Shown here piece by piece: positions 47,286 through 56,899 of a DNA stretch of 64,000 bases. Below the pieces are notes generated by a model. The model had not been told where the DNA came from, did not search any database, and saw nothing but the letters and a program-made list of their open reading frames with translations. The DNA is from Pandoraea bronchicola (GTDB lineage: Bacteria > Pseudomonadota > Gammaproteobacteria > Burkholderiales > Burkholderiaceae). The stretch's first letter is position 1; every line of letters starts with the position of its first letter. The stretch spans positions 1 through 64,000 of the forward strand of contig NZ_CABPST010000006.1 in the NCBI RefSeq assembly GCF_902459805.1. Direction: 5' to 3'. The translations under genes were made by a program, and so were the position numbers.

Positions 47286-48317
47286 TCAGGCCGCACTCGG
47301 CAAGAATTGACGGAAGTAGGCGATGACCGTGCGCGGCATCCACGTCATGCCGCCCGGAAACGGCCCGCTCATGAAGCCGACGTGCCCGCCGTTCGCCGGT
47401 TGCAGCAACTGCACGTAGCGTCCGACATCGTCTTGCCCTGGCAGCACATTGGCCGGCTGGAACGGGTCGTTGCGCGCATTGATGACGAGTGTCGGGACTT
47501 CGATGGCCGGCAGAATCGGCTTGCTCGACGCGCGCGTGTAATAGTCGAATGCACTGTGATAACCGTGTAACGGCGCCGTCACCACGTGATCGAATTCGCC
47601 GAGATCGCGTGCGGCCATCATCAGGTCACGGTCGTAAAGCCCCGGGTATTGGTCGAGCTTGGCGAGCGCCTTCTTCTTGAGCGTGCCCAGAAAGTTGCGC
47701 GTGTACACCATATTGAAACCATGCGAGAGCGCCAGCCCGCCAGCCCGCAAATCGAGCGGTGCTGAAATTGCGCATGCGGCACTCACCACTTGCGTCGCAT
47801 GCCCCTCACGCTCACCCAGCCAGCGCAGCAGCACATTGCCGCCCAGCGATACGCCCGCCGTGAAGATCGGGCCCGAGGTGTTCGCCCGCAGCCGTTGCAG
47901 CATCCAGTCGACCTCGGTGCTGTCGCCAGAGTGATAGAAGCGCGGCGCGCGGTTCATGCGGCCGCTGCAACTGCGGAAGTGGGGGATCACGCCACGCCAG
48001 CCCTGCGCTTCGACTTCGCGCATCAGGGTGCGCGCGTAGTGGCTGCCGGAGCCGCCTTCAAGTCCGTGAAACAGCACGACCAGCGGCGTTTCGACCAGAC
48101 CCTCAGGGGCGGGCGGAGATTTCTCTGCGGCGGGCGGGGCGACCAGCCAGTCCACGTCGACGAAGTCGCCGTCGGGGGTGTCCCACGTCTCGCGACGGAA
48201 CTCGACCGACGGGCGGCGACCCAGCAGGGCCGGGTAAATCGTCTGACTGTGCCCGTCGGGCAGCCACCGGGGGGACTGATAGTCCTGGGCCAGGAACGTC
48301 GCCGGACGCGCCGTCAT
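47286..48317 (-). CDS. YheT-family alpha/beta hydrolase
   Basis: The 343-residue protein has the YheT pattern: QSPRWLPDGHSQTIYPAL near the start, FHGLEGGSGSHYAR (oxyanion region), HFRSCSGRMNRAPRFYHSG and nucleophile elbow AGVSLGGN, then an acid (NARNDPF) and histidine (GGHVGF). Members are esterase-like with unknown natural substrate. The start MTARPATFL at 48317 is preferred over an upstream in-frame codon because it lies 16 bp after the preceding gene. Confidence 0.92.
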   Translation of the reverse strand: MTARPATFLAQDYQSPRWLPDGHSQTIYPALLGRRPSVEFRRETWDTPDGDFVDVDWLVAPPAAEKSPPAPEGLVETPLVVLFHGLEGGSGSHYARTLMREVEAQGWRGVIPHFRSCSGRMNRAPRFYHSGDSTEVDWMLQRLRANTSGPIFTAGVSLGGNVLLRWLGEREGHATQVVSAACAISAPLDLRAGGLALSHGFNMVYTRNFLGTLKKKALAKLDQYPGLYDRDLMMAARDLGEFDHVVTAPLHGYHSAFDYYTRASSKPILPAIEVPTLVINARNDPFQPANVLPGQDDVGRYVQLLQPANGGHVGFMSGPFPGGMTWMPRTVIAYFRQFLPSAA

Positions 48318-48333
48318 CGTCGTATCGTTCCGG

Positions 48334-48789
48334 TCAGTGCAGTCCGTCCGGACGCGCATGCATCATCAGGCTGAATTGCTCGACGGCATGCGGGGGCAGC
48401 GGGCTGGAGTGGATATGGGCAAAGCGCCAGTCGCCTTGCTCGTGCACCAGCACATAGGTCGTGTGAATGAGCTGGGCCGTCGTCTGGCCGGCGTCTTCCT
48501 TGCCAACCCGCATCGCTTCGGTTGCCGTATGCACGACCGTGCCGACGGTGTCGTACTCGGTCGTGTCCAGCGAATCGATCAGCACCACACTTTGCGTGAA
48601 CTGGGCGACCAGGCCGCTGCGGATCTGCTCGAGACCGTCCCAGCGGGTGCCGTCGGCGCGAATGTAGCTGACGAAATCCTCGTTCGCCCAGAGCGACATC
48701 ACGCGATCCGTCTGCCCACGGCGCAGCGCGTCATAAAAGGCCGTGATGGTTTCACTGGCGGCATCGAACAGACGGACAAAACGTGGCAT
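48334..48789 (-). CDS. NTF2/SnoaL-fold protein
   Basis: The 151-residue protein has the pattern of SnoaL-like ketosteroid-isomerase folds: an N-terminal helix (ASETITAFYDALRRGQTDRVMSLWANEDFVSY, read in parts), central WDGLEQIRSGLVAQF and C-terminal beta strands ending GDWRFAHIHSSPLP. No catalytic set can be assigned. It is the first of three same-strand genes with the YheT-type hydrolase. Confidence 0.85.
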   Translation of the reverse strand: MPRFVRLFDAASETITAFYDALRRGQTDRVMSLWANEDFVSYIRADGTRWDGLEQIRSGLVAQFTQSVVLIDSLDTTEYDTVGTVVHTATEAMRVGKEDAGQTTAQLIHTTYVLVHEQGDWRFAHIHSSPLPPHAVEQFSLMMHARPDGLH

Positions 48790-48849
48790 GAGGATTTACC
48801 GTTGAATGTTACCGGGGGCGGGCTGAAGGCGGCTCCACGAAGGGCTGGA

Positions 48850-49875
48850 TCAGCGCTGCGTGAGCAAAATGTTGCGCACATTCGCGAACACATGCTCAGG
48901 CATCAGCTCGTTGAGGCAACGTGTATGGCCCAGCGGACATTCGCGGGCAAAACACGGACTGCATTCCAATTGTAGCCACAGGATATGCGCCTGGTCGGAC
49001 AGCGGCGGAGTGTGGCGCGGATCGGACGAACCGAACAGAGCGATCTGCGGGCGGCGCAATGCCGCCGTCACATGCATCAGGCCCGAATCGTTGCTCACCA
49101 CCGCATTGGCGCGCGCCAGCAGCGCGCACGCCTCGGCCAGCGATGTCTGTCCGCACAAATTGCGCACGAACGGGGCGTCGGCGGCAATCTGCTGAGCCAG
49201 TGCACCGTCCTTGCCCGAGCCGAGCGCGACGATCTGCGCATACGGGAACGAACGGCGGACCAACTGGGCAAGCTGCGCGAAGTGACCCGGCGGCCAGCGC
49301 TTGGCCGGTCCGAACTCGGCGCCCGGGCAAAACACCACGAGCGGCACACGCAAATCCAGCCCAAAGCGCGCGAAAACACGCGCGGACTCATTCAGATCGG
49401 CTTCGATGCGCGGTGTGGGCAGCGTTTCGGGCAGCTTGGCCCCCGGCGCGAACGCGAGCGCAGCGTAGTGCCGCACCATCGGTGGGCGCTCGTCTTTGCG
49501 CGGATTGGCGTGGCGCACGTTGAGCAGGCCGTAGCGCTGCTCGCCCTTATAGCCGATGCGCAATGGAATGCGCGCCAGCCACGGAATCAGCGCCGACTTC
49601 AGGGAGTTCGGCAGCACATAGGCGGCGTCGTAACCCTCGTCGGCGAGCACGCTCGCGAGCCGGTAGCGCTCGAGCGGCTGCAATTTGCCGTGCGCGAGGT
49701 CGGTGGCGACGACGCGCGAAATCTCCGGCATGCGCTCCAGAACCGGGGCAACCCAGCCAGGCGCGATCGCGTCGATGGTCAGACGCGGATGCAGACGCTT
49801 GAGCAGGGTGAACAACGGCTGCGCCATCAGCGCGTCCCCAATCCAGTTGGGGGCGATCACCAAGGCTTTATGCAT
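48850..49875 (-). CDS. waaF: ADP-heptose:LPS heptosyltransferase II
   Basis: The 341-residue protein is a GT9 glycosyltransferase with the family start ALVIAPNWIGDALMAQPLF, donor-site region VFCPGAEFGPAKRWP and SNDSGLMHVTAAL plus FGSSDPRHTPP, and length matching WaaF. It adds the second heptose to the LPS inner core at the cytoplasmic face of the inner membrane. The cysteine-bearing stretch LECSPCFARECPLGH near the end is typical. It is followed by the SnoaL gene and preceded by a zinc-finger gene. Confidence 0.96.
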   Translation of the reverse strand: MHKALVIAPNWIGDALMAQPLFTLLKRLHPRLTIDAIAPGWVAPVLERMPEISRVVATDLAHGKLQPLERYRLASVLADEGYDAAYVLPNSLKSALIPWLARIPLRIGYKGEQRYGLLNVRHANPRKDERPPMVRHYAALAFAPGAKLPETLPTPRIEADLNESARVFARFGLDLRVPLVVFCPGAEFGPAKRWPPGHFAQLAQLVRRSFPYAQIVALGSGKDGALAQQIAADAPFVRNLCGQTSLAEACALLARANAVVSNDSGLMHVTAALRRPQIALFGSSDPRHTPPLSDQAHILWLQLECSPCFARECPLGHTRCLNELMPEHVFANVRNILLTQR

Positions 49876-49986
49876 CGTGGCGGAGACTCTAAACGTTAAG
49901 CGTAGCGATGAAACGCACAGGCGACCGGGCGGCGCATCGCGACAGCTTGGCGCGGCGCCCGGCCGGTTGGGGCAGCGGCAGGCGGC

Positions 49987-50184
49987 TCAGTGGTGACCCT
50001 TGAGCACGACACCCGCCTTCACGCGATAGCGCGTGCCGCAGTACGGGCAGGCCGCTTCGCCGTGGGTCACATCGATGAACACGCGCGGATGGGCACTCCA
50101 GGCTTCCATTTTCGGATTCGGGCAGTGGACCGGCAGATCTTCGGCGCCGACTTCGACGACCGGCATTTGTTTGACTTCGCTCAT
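49987..50184 (-). CDS. Small zinc-finger (zf-CHCC) protein
   Basis: The 65-residue protein starts MSEVKQMPVVEVGAEDLPVHCP and has the zf-CHCC pattern with Cys in VHCP, His in ITHGE-like position (VTHGEAACPYCG) and CPYC. Homologues share the fold of a complex I accessory subunit (NDUFS6) and in Burkholderiales usually stand between ilvE and waaF. Here waaF follows 111 bp downstream, but ilvE is not upstream. Confidence 0.9.
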   Translation of the reverse strand: MSEVKQMPVVEVGAEDLPVHCPNPKMEAWSAHPRVFIDVTHGEAACPYCGTRYRVKAGVVLKGHH

Positions 50185-50586
50185 GGGGTTCGGACCGTGA
50201 TGGGTATTCGGAATTTTGGGGATTGCAGGGCCGGTGCCAAGAATGAATCCGCTGGACGACCGCCCACCAAAAGTCGCTATTGTAAAGCAGCCGCCGACCT
50301 TTGCGGATGGCTCACCGCGCCCGTGGGCGTGCCAAATGCCCGTTCCGGGGCGGCGGATTACCCACCGCGTGGCGCGTATGCGACACCTGGCATGTTGCGC
50401 CTGCAAAAACGAACGGATATACGCCGGCAACGTAGTAAGCAACTATTTACCGTGGCTATAATGGCCTGTCGCTCGCCGCCAATGATGAATATATTCAGGA
50501 GACACTCCGGCAACCCTGGCGGGCGCCATGGCTGCTAGCGGCCATCTTGGGCGTGCCGGGCGCCGTCGGGACCGCTTCGCCCCGCA
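50185..50586. other. Divergent promoter region between the zinc-finger gene and azlC
   Basis: No gene is supported. A good -10 hexamer TATAAT on the plus strand at 50457-50462 (preceded by TGGC) could drive azlCD; a matching -35 box is not obvious. The 124-bp leader before azlC contains no recognisable riboswitch or leader peptide. Confidence 0.4.
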
Positions 50587-51465
50587 ATGCCAGACACTGC
50601 GCCGAACGCTTCGGTGCTCGCCCCCCAACCGACCATGCCAATGCTTCGTCTGCCAGCCGCCGAACGTGACGGGTTCGCGGCCGGTTTCCGCATCATTTCG
50701 CCGCTTTTGCCTGCCATTTTCTCGTGGGGACTCGTGACCGGGGTCGCCATGAGCAAATCGATACTGACCGTGCCGCAAGCCATCGGCATGAGCCTGATGC
50801 TCTACGCAGGCTCGGCCCAGTTGGCCTCGCTGCCGCTATTCGCCGCCGGCATGCCGTTGTGGACGATCCTGCTCACGGTCGGCATCGTCAACCTGCGCTT
50901 CGTGATCTTCAGCGCCGCACTTCAGCCGCATTTCTCCTATCTGTCGCTGCCCCGGCGCATCGTGCTCGGGTATGTGAATGGCGATCTCGGTTTTGTGATG
51001 TTCATGAATCAGAACTTCGCCAGCGGGTATGTGCCGGGTAAGGAGGGGACGTATTACGGCATCACGATCAGCAACTGGGCGGTCTGGCACGTGTCGTCGA
51101 TCCTGGGCATCATGCTCGGCGCGCTCGTGCCCGATAGCTGGGGCCTCGGATTCGCCGGCACACTCGCCCTCATTCCCATGATGGTTCACACGATCACCAG
51201 CCGTTCGACGATGCTGGCCGTCGCCCTCGCGTCGGTCATCGGCCTGCTCGCGTTCGATCTGCCTTATCGCCTCAATCTGGTGCTCGGGGTACTCGGCGCG
51301 CTCGCGGCGGGCATGGTCTGCGACGAACTGGCCGCACGGCATGCGAAGCGTTTTGGGCTGGCGAATCCGAAGGCGGCCGCGAACGACGACAGCGCCAATG
51401 ACAGCGCCAATGACAGCGCACATGAGCGCCCTCAGACTCGAGCCAACGGGGAGCGTCGCTCATGA
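50587..51465 (+). CDS. azlC: AzlC-family branched-chain amino acid exporter subunit
   Basis: The 292-residue protein has the AzlC core: FRIISPLLPAIFSWGLVTGVAMSKS, YAGSAQLASLPL and NLRFVIFSAALQPHF, with about seven membrane helices. With AzlD it exports branched-chain or related amino acids. Its C-terminal tail contains a 12-bp repeat (two and a half copies of GACAGCGCCAAT, 51388-51420) giving an Asn-Asp-Ser-Ala-rich end. The stop overlaps azlD by ATGA. Confidence 0.93.
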   Translation: MPDTAPNASVLAPQPTMPMLRLPAAERDGFAAGFRIISPLLPAIFSWGLVTGVAMSKSILTVPQAIGMSLMLYAGSAQLASLPLFAAGMPLWTILLTVGIVNLRFVIFSAALQPHFSYLSLPRRIVLGYVNGDLGFVMFMNQNFASGYVPGKEGTYYGITISNWAVWHVSSILGIMLGALVPDSWGLGFAGTLALIPMMVHTITSRSTMLAVALASVIGLLAFDLPYRLNLVLGVLGALAAGMVCDELAARHAKRFGLANPKAAANDDSANDSANDSAHERPQTRANGERRS

Positions 51466-51785
51466 GTACCTTCGAAATCTGGCTGGCTTTCGTGGCGATG
51501 ACGGCGATCACTATCGTCACGCGTACCTTTTTCCTGCTTGCGGGCGACCGGGTGACGCTGCCGCAGCGGTTGCAACGTGCGTTGCGCTATGCCCCGGCGG
51601 CGGCGCTCGCCGTGATCGTGGTGCCCGAAGTGCTGCTGCTCGATCACCAGTTCGCACTGCACCTGGGGAACCACAAGCTGGCGGCGGCTGTGGCAGCCAC
51701 GGGCTGGTTCATCTGGCGCCGGAACATGATCGAGATGATCGTCATCGGCATGGTGGTCTACACACTCGGCCGCCTGTTCCTGTAG
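51462..51785 (+). CDS. azlD: AzlD-family exporter subunit
   Basis: The 107-residue protein has four membrane helices and the AzlD pattern AITIVTRTFFLLAGDRVTLPQRLQRALRYAPAAALAVIVVPEV (read in parts). It is the small partner of AzlC and starts in an ATGA overlap with that gene, so the two are co-translated. Confidence 0.94.
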   Translation: MSTFEIWLAFVAMTAITIVTRTFFLLAGDRVTLPQRLQRALRYAPAAALAVIVVPEVLLLDHQFALHLGNHKLAAAVAATGWFIWRRNMIEMIVIGMVVYTLGRLFL

Positions 51786-51871
51786 GCAGAACCCCCAAGG
51801 CTCAAAATGGGCAACCGGACGGTCGGATCAGTTAAAATGCATGTTTTTTCCACCATTTATTCCGGATTCTC

Positions 51872-53077
51872 ATGGCTTCCGTCGTACGTCTTTCCGATTT
51901 GATCGCTCAGGGCCGCCTTGCAGGCAAACGTGTCTTCATCCGCGCCGATTTGAACGTGCCGCAAGACGACGAGGGCCGCATCACGGAAGACACGCGCATC
52001 CGCGCCTCGGTGCCGGCTATTCAGATGGCGCTCGATGCTGGCGCTGCGGTGATGGTCACTTCGCACCTGGGGCGTCCGACCGAAGGCGAATTCAAGCCTG
52101 CCGACTCGCTCGCACCGGTCGCGCAGCGTCTGTCGGAACTGCTCGGCCGAGACGTGAAGCTGATCGCCGACTGGGTCGACGGCGGCTTCGATGTGGCGCC
52201 GGGCACGGTCGTGCTGCTGGAGAACTGCCGCGTCAACAAGGGCGAGAAGAAGGACAACGACGAACTGGCGCAGAAGATGGCCAAGTTGTGCGACGTCTAT
52301 GTGAACGACGCGTTCGGCACCGCCCACCGCGCCGAAGCCACCACGCACGGTATCGCCAAGTACGCGCCGGTCGCCTGTGCCGGCCCGCTGCTCGCCGCAG
52401 AACTCGAAGCGCTCGGCAAGGCGCTGAACGCGCCGGCCCGCCCGCTCGTGGCCATCGTGGCGGGTTCCAAGGTGTCGACCAAACTGACCATCCTGAAGAC
52501 GCTCGCCGACAAGGTCGACCAACTGATCGTGGGCGGCGGCATCGCCAACACGTTCATGCTGGCCGCCGGCCTGCCGATCGGCAAGTCGCTCGCCGAAGCC
52601 GATCTGGTCGCCGAAGCCCGCGCGATCATCGACGCCATGGCCGCACGCGGCGCATCGGTGCCGATTCCGACCGACGTCGTGTGCGCCAAGGAATTCAGCG
52701 CCACGGCGCAAGCCACGGTGAAGGCTGCCGCCGACGTGGCCGCCGACGACATGATCCTCGACATCGGCCCGCAAACGGCTGCCAAGCTCGCCGAGCAACT
52801 GGCGGGCGCGGGCACCATCGTGTGGAACGGTCCGGTCGGCGTGTTCGAATTCGACCAGTTCGGTCATGGCACCGAGACGCTGGCGCGCGCCATTGCCGCC
52901 GCCAAGGGTTTCTCGATTGCCGGGGGCGGCGACACGCTCGCAGCCATCGCCAAGTACGGCATTGCCGATCAGGTCAGCTATATCTCGACGGGAGGCGGCG
53001 CTTTCCTCGAATTCCTCGAGGGCAAGACGCTGCCGGCAGTCGACGTGCTGCAACAACGCGCGGCGCAAGCCAACTGA
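51872..53077 (+). CDS. pgk: Phosphoglycerate kinase
   Basis: The 401-residue protein is full length, with [14 protein letters not shown] (substrate domain), [26 protein letters not shown] and GGGDTLAAI (nucleotide end). It makes ATP and 3-phosphoglycerate from 1,3-bisphosphoglycerate in the cytoplasm. It heads the order pgk-pyk-fba, a conserved glycolytic run in Burkholderiaceae. A TAAAAT hexamer at 51833-51838 may be the -10 of its promoter. Confidence 0.98.
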   Translation: MASVVRLSDLIAQGRLAGKRVFIRADLNVPQDDEGRITEDTRIRASVPAIQMALDAGAAVMVTSHLGRPTEGEFKPADSLAPVAQRLSELLGRDVKLIADWVDGGFDVAPGTVVLLENCRVNKGEKKDNDELAQKMAKLCDVYVNDAFGTAHRAEATTHGIAKYAPVACAGPLLAAELEALGKALNAPARPLVAIVAGSKVSTKLTILKTLADKVDQLIVGGGIANTFMLAAGLPIGKSLAEADLVAEARAIIDAMAARGASVPIPTDVVCAKEFSATAQATVKAAADVAADDMILDIGPQTAAKLAEQLAGAGTIVWNGPVGVFEFDQFGHGTETLARAIAAAKGFSIAGGGDTLAAIAKYGIADQVSYISTGGGAFLEFLEGKTLPAVDVLQQRAAQAN

Positions 53078-53310
53078 TCGCGTAAAGCCAGGTGGAGCGG
53101 GGCGCGCAGGACGGTTCGACGGTCCGGAACAGGTTCGCAAGCGGCGGTTTTGACCGTCTTATTGCGAACATCAGAGATCGAATCAAACGATTTCGTACGG
53201 ACAATACGAACTTTTTGGTTAACCTGCGACGGCCTAAATGCGCTACAAACCTCTAAGCGCCAGCAATGTCGAACGCGCTGTTACCAAAAGAGGATGAAGA
53301 GATGGATGTA

Positions 53311-54744
53311 ATGAACCGCTCCACCAAGATCGTCGCCACCATCGGTCCGGCATCGAGCACGCCGGAAGTGCTCTCGCGCATGATCGCCGCAGGCGTTGAC
53401 GTTGTTCGGCTGAATTTCTCGCACGGCAAGGCGCGCGATCACATCGAGCGTGCCGAGATGGTGCGCGCGGCCGCCAAGGCGGCGGGCCGCGAAGTGGCCA
53501 TCATGGCCGACCTGCAGGGCCCGAAGATTCGCGTTGGCAAGTTTGAGAACGGCAAGACGTCGCTCGAAGCCGGCGCGAAGTTCATTCTGGACGCCGACTG
53601 CGAACTGGGCAACGACGAGCGCGTCGGTCTGGACTACAAGGAACTGCCGCGCGATGTGCGTCCGGGCGACGTGCTGCTGCTCAATGACGGTCTGATCGTG
53701 CTGATCGTCGAGCGCGTACTGGGCAACGAGATCCACACGACCGTGAAGGTCGGTGGCGATTTGTCGAACAACAAGGGCATCAATCGTCAGGGCGGCGGGC
53801 TGACGGCGCCGGCGCTCACGGCCAAGGACATGGAAGACATCAAGACGGCGATGGCGCTGGGCGCCGACTACGTCGCGGTCTCCTTCCCGAAGAACGCCAC
53901 CGACATGGAAATGGCGCGCCGTCTGGCGAATGTGGCGGGCGAGCCATATGGCATCAAGCCGCGCATGATCGCCAAGATCGAGCGTGCCGAAGCCATTCCT
54001 GCGCTGGAAGAGATTCTGGCTGCGTCGGATTGCATCATGGTCGCGCGTGGCGATCTGGCCATCGAAGTGGGCAATGCCGCCGTACCGGGGCTGCAAAAGC
54101 GCATGATCAAGCTCGCGCGCGAGATGAACAAGCTCACGATCACGGCCACGCAGATGATGGAGTCGATGATCCACAACCCGGTGCCGACCCGCGCCGAAGT
54201 GTCGGACGTCGCCAACGCCGTACTCGACGGTACCGATGCCGTCATGCTGTCGGCCGAGAGCGCGGCGGGCAAGTATCCGGTCGAGACAATCGAGACGATG
54301 GCGGCGATCTGCGTCGAAGCGGAACGCTCGGAGACGGTGGAACTCGATCGCGACTGGCTCGACCAGACTTTTACGCGCATTGACCAAACGATTGCCGCTG
54401 GCGCGCTGTTTACCGCGTATCATCTTGGCGCGAAAGCGATCGTGGCGCTGACTGAGTCGGGCTCGACCGCGCTGTGGCTGTCTCGCCACAGGATTCATGT
54501 GCCGATTTTTGCGCTGACGTCGCAGCTCGGCAGCCATCGCACGATGGCGCTGTACCGCAACGTCTACGCGATGCGTGCCGACGCTACGCTCGACCGCGAT
54601 CATGCGCTCAAGCAGGCAGAGCAACTGCTGCTCGCGCGCGGCGTGGTCAAGCGTGGCGATACGATCGTGCTGACGGTCGGTGAGCCGATGGGGCAACCCG
54701 GCGGCACCAATACGTTGAAGATCGTCCAGGTGGGCCAGGCATGA
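53311..54744 (+). CDS. pyk: Pyruvate kinase
   Basis: The 477-residue protein starts NRSTKIVATIGPASS as family members do, has the substrate and K+ region NFSHG, MADLQGPKIRVG, the active region TATQMMESMIHNPVPTRAEVSDVANAVLDGTDAVMLS (read in parts) and a C-terminal regulatory domain. It converts phosphoenolpyruvate and ADP to pyruvate and ATP. Upstream in-frame ATGs at 53302 and 53266 exist; 53311 fits homologues and has GAAGAG upstream. Confidence 0.97.
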   Translation: MNRSTKIVATIGPASSTPEVLSRMIAAGVDVVRLNFSHGKARDHIERAEMVRAAAKAAGREVAIMADLQGPKIRVGKFENGKTSLEAGAKFILDADCELGNDERVGLDYKELPRDVRPGDVLLLNDGLIVLIVERVLGNEIHTTVKVGGDLSNNKGINRQGGGLTAPALTAKDMEDIKTAMALGADYVAVSFPKNATDMEMARRLANVAGEPYGIKPRMIAKIERAEAIPALEEILAASDCIMVARGDLAIEVGNAAVPGLQKRMIKLAREMNKLTITATQMMESMIHNPVPTRAEVSDVANAVLDGTDAVMLSAESAAGKYPVETIETMAAICVEAERSETVELDRDWLDQTFTRIDQTIAAGALFTAYHLGAKAIVALTESGSTALWLSRHRIHVPIFALTSQLGSHRTMALYRNVYAMRADATLDRDHALKQAEQLLLARGVVKRGDTIVLTVGEPMGQPGGTNTLKIVQVGQA

Positions 54745-54872
54745 CGAAGAGGGCCGCGCGAGTGCGCCGAGGCGTGTTAGCACACGTCGCGCCATCCGCG
54801 AGCCGTCGTCATGAGGGGCGCCTCTGGATCGAGGAAAGATTTGCTTAGTTTTGTGATTCCAAGGAGAACATC

Positions 54873-55937
54873 ATGCCCCTAGTCTCTATGCGACAGCTGC
54901 TCGACCATGCCGCCGAAAACGGCTACGGTCTGCCGGCCTTCAATGTCAACAATCTGGAGCAGGTTTCCGCCATCATGGCCGCCGCCGACGAAGTCGGCGC
55001 GCCGGTCATCATGCAGGCCTCGGCCGGTGCCCGTAAGTACGCTGGCGAAGCGTTCCTGCGTCACCTGATTTCGGCGGCCGTGGAAGCCTACCCGCACATT
55101 CCGGTGGTGATGCACCAGGATCACGGCCAATCGCCGGCCGTGTGCATGGCCGCGATCAAGAGCGGTTTCTCGAGCGTGATGATGGACGGCTCGCTCGAAG
55201 CCGATGGCAAGTCGGTCGCCAGCTACGAGTACAACGTCGAAGTGTCGAAGAAAGTGGTCGAGTTCTCGCACTACATCGGCGTGACGGTGGAAGCCGAGCT
55301 GGGCGTGCTGGGTTCGCTCGAAACGATGAAGGGCGATAAGGAAGACGGCCACGGCGCCGACGGCACGATGACCCGCGAGCAACTGCTGACTGACCCGGAT
55401 CAGGCTGCCGACTTCGTGCATCAGACGCAGTGCGACGCGCTGGCTATTGCCATCGGTACCTCGCACGGCGCTTACAAGTTCAGCCGCAAGCCGACGGGCG
55501 ACATTCTCGCCATCGACCGCATCAAGGAAATTCACCGCCGCATTCCGAACACCCACCTGGTGATGCACGGTTCGTCGTCGGTGCCGCAAGAGCTGCTCGC
55601 CGAGATCCGCGAATTTGGCGGCGACATGAAAGAGACGTACGGCGTGCCGGTCGAAGAGATCGTCGAAGGCATCAAGCACGGCGTGCGCAAGATCAACATC
55701 GATACCGATATCCGTCTGGCCATGACCGGCGCGATCCGTCGCTATCTGTTCGAGAACCCGAGCAAGTTCGACCCGCGCGATTACCTCAAGCCGGCCCGCG
55801 AAGCGGCCAAGCTGGTTTGCAAGGCACGCTATCTGTCGTTCGGCTGCGAAGGGCAGGCAGGCAAGATCAAGCCGGTCGCTCTCGAGAAGATGGCCGAGAA
55901 GTACAAGAGCGGCGATCTCGCTCAGATCGTGAAGTAA
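54873..55937 (+). CDS. fba: Class II fructose-1,6-bisphosphate aldolase
   Basis: The 354-residue protein has the zinc site HQDHG, the class II loop VEAELGVLG, the second ligand GTSHGAYK and HGSSS. It is the Calvin-cycle (CbbA)-like subtype found in betaproteobacteria. It splits fructose 1,6-bisphosphate into two trioses and acts in both glycolysis and gluconeogenesis. AAGGAG is upstream of the ATG. It follows pyk by 128 bp. Confidence 0.97.
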   Translation: MPLVSMRQLLDHAAENGYGLPAFNVNNLEQVSAIMAAADEVGAPVIMQASAGARKYAGEAFLRHLISAAVEAYPHIPVVMHQDHGQSPAVCMAAIKSGFSSVMMDGSLEADGKSVASYEYNVEVSKKVVEFSHYIGVTVEAELGVLGSLETMKGDKEDGHGADGTMTREQLLTDPDQAADFVHQTQCDALAIAIGTSHGAYKFSRKPTGDILAIDRIKEIHRRIPNTHLVMHGSSSVPQELLAEIREFGGDMKETYGVPVEEIVEGIKHGVRKINIDTDIRLAMTGAIRRYLFENPSKFDPRDYLKPAREAAKLVCKARYLSFGCEGQAGKIKPVALEKMAEKYKSGDLAQIVK

Positions 55938-56039
55938 TCAGACGCATCATCGCCATGCCGGGCATGTCCCGCATGGCTGGCTGCCCGGCTCGGGCGGTGT
56001 GGCGTTGACGGGCCCAAACCCGTCAGGCGTGCACGCTGC

Positions 56040-56681
56040 TCAGGTCGCAGGCCCGGCTTTGGCCAGCACGCGCTGGAACAGAAGCCGGGCCTTTTCTTTT
56101 GGCATCTGCAACTGGAACTTGCCGCCCAGTTCCGAGCGGATCGTGGCGGTGAGCATTTCCACCCCGTCGACGATCAGCGTCATCGGTTCGTTCATGTGCT
56201 GACGGGAGAAGTCGCGCATCCGGAGGGTTGCGCCGTCGCGCAAGCTCATCGTGATGACGACCTCGGTATCCGTTGGCGTGTCGCCCTTTTGCGCCGGAAA
56301 CTGCAACCCCAACTGCTCGATATCGCGCGCGGCGAACAAGGCGAAGCGCGGAATATCGTCGTCGTTCTCCGGGGGGGCGATGGCAACGAGGCGGGGTAGC
56401 ACGGGCCGCTCGGTGGTGTCGGCGACCGCGGGAGGCGCGGCATTGCCGGGCGATGTGTGCGCTGCCCCGGGCCGATGGGCCGGGGCGTGGGCGGTGGCCG
56501 CCGGCGCAGTCGCGCCAGGCGCCGCCGTCTGCGCAAAGGCGAGCAGACTGGCGAAGGTCAGGGCTGCCGCCAGCGTCAGGCGGGCACCCAGACGGGCGCC
56601 CGGGCCGTTGCCGAGACGGCGTGCGGCAAAGCGGCCGGCGCACGGCTGCCGGACAGTTTTCGAATTCGATGCGTTCGTCAC
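56040..56681 (-). CDS. Exported protein with a SecDF-P1-head-like domain
   Basis: A GTG at 56681, preceded by AAAGGGGA at ideal distance, is chosen as start (213 residues). The protein has a basic N-region, a hydrophobic helix (LTLAAALTFASLLAFAQ), a Pro/Ala-rich linker and a C-terminal domain of about 95 residues. That domain contains RDIEQLGLQFPAQ and NEPMTLIVDGVEMLTATIR, which resembles the SecDF P1 head fold of periplasmic proteins. Function is unknown. It is convergent with fba and divergent from the next gene. Confidence 0.65.
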   Translation of the reverse strand: MTNASNSKTVRQPCAGRFAARRLGNGPGARLGARLTLAAALTFASLLAFAQTAAPGATAPAATAHAPAHRPGAAHTSPGNAAPPAVADTTERPVLPRLVAIAPPENDDDIPRFALFAARDIEQLGLQFPAQKGDTPTDTEVVITMSLRDGATLRMRDFSRQHMNEPMTLIVDGVEMLTATIRSELGGKFQLQMPKEKARLLFQRVLAKAGPAT

Positions 56682-56899
56682 GACAGTCCCCTTTGCTCGG
56701 GTGAGCGTTTCTATTCTAGGCAACATCCGGGCAAGTCGAGGGGCAGAGAAATCCCGGCCCCGACAGCGCATGAAAACGCCAACGCCGGTGCAAAACGACA
56801 GTCACCCGCCGATTCCCGAAGTCCGGCGCCGGACGGCGTGGCAGTCTCCTGAGCCCCTCGAAAATTCGCTCGTGCCCTCATGGCTACCTGGAGATCGCT

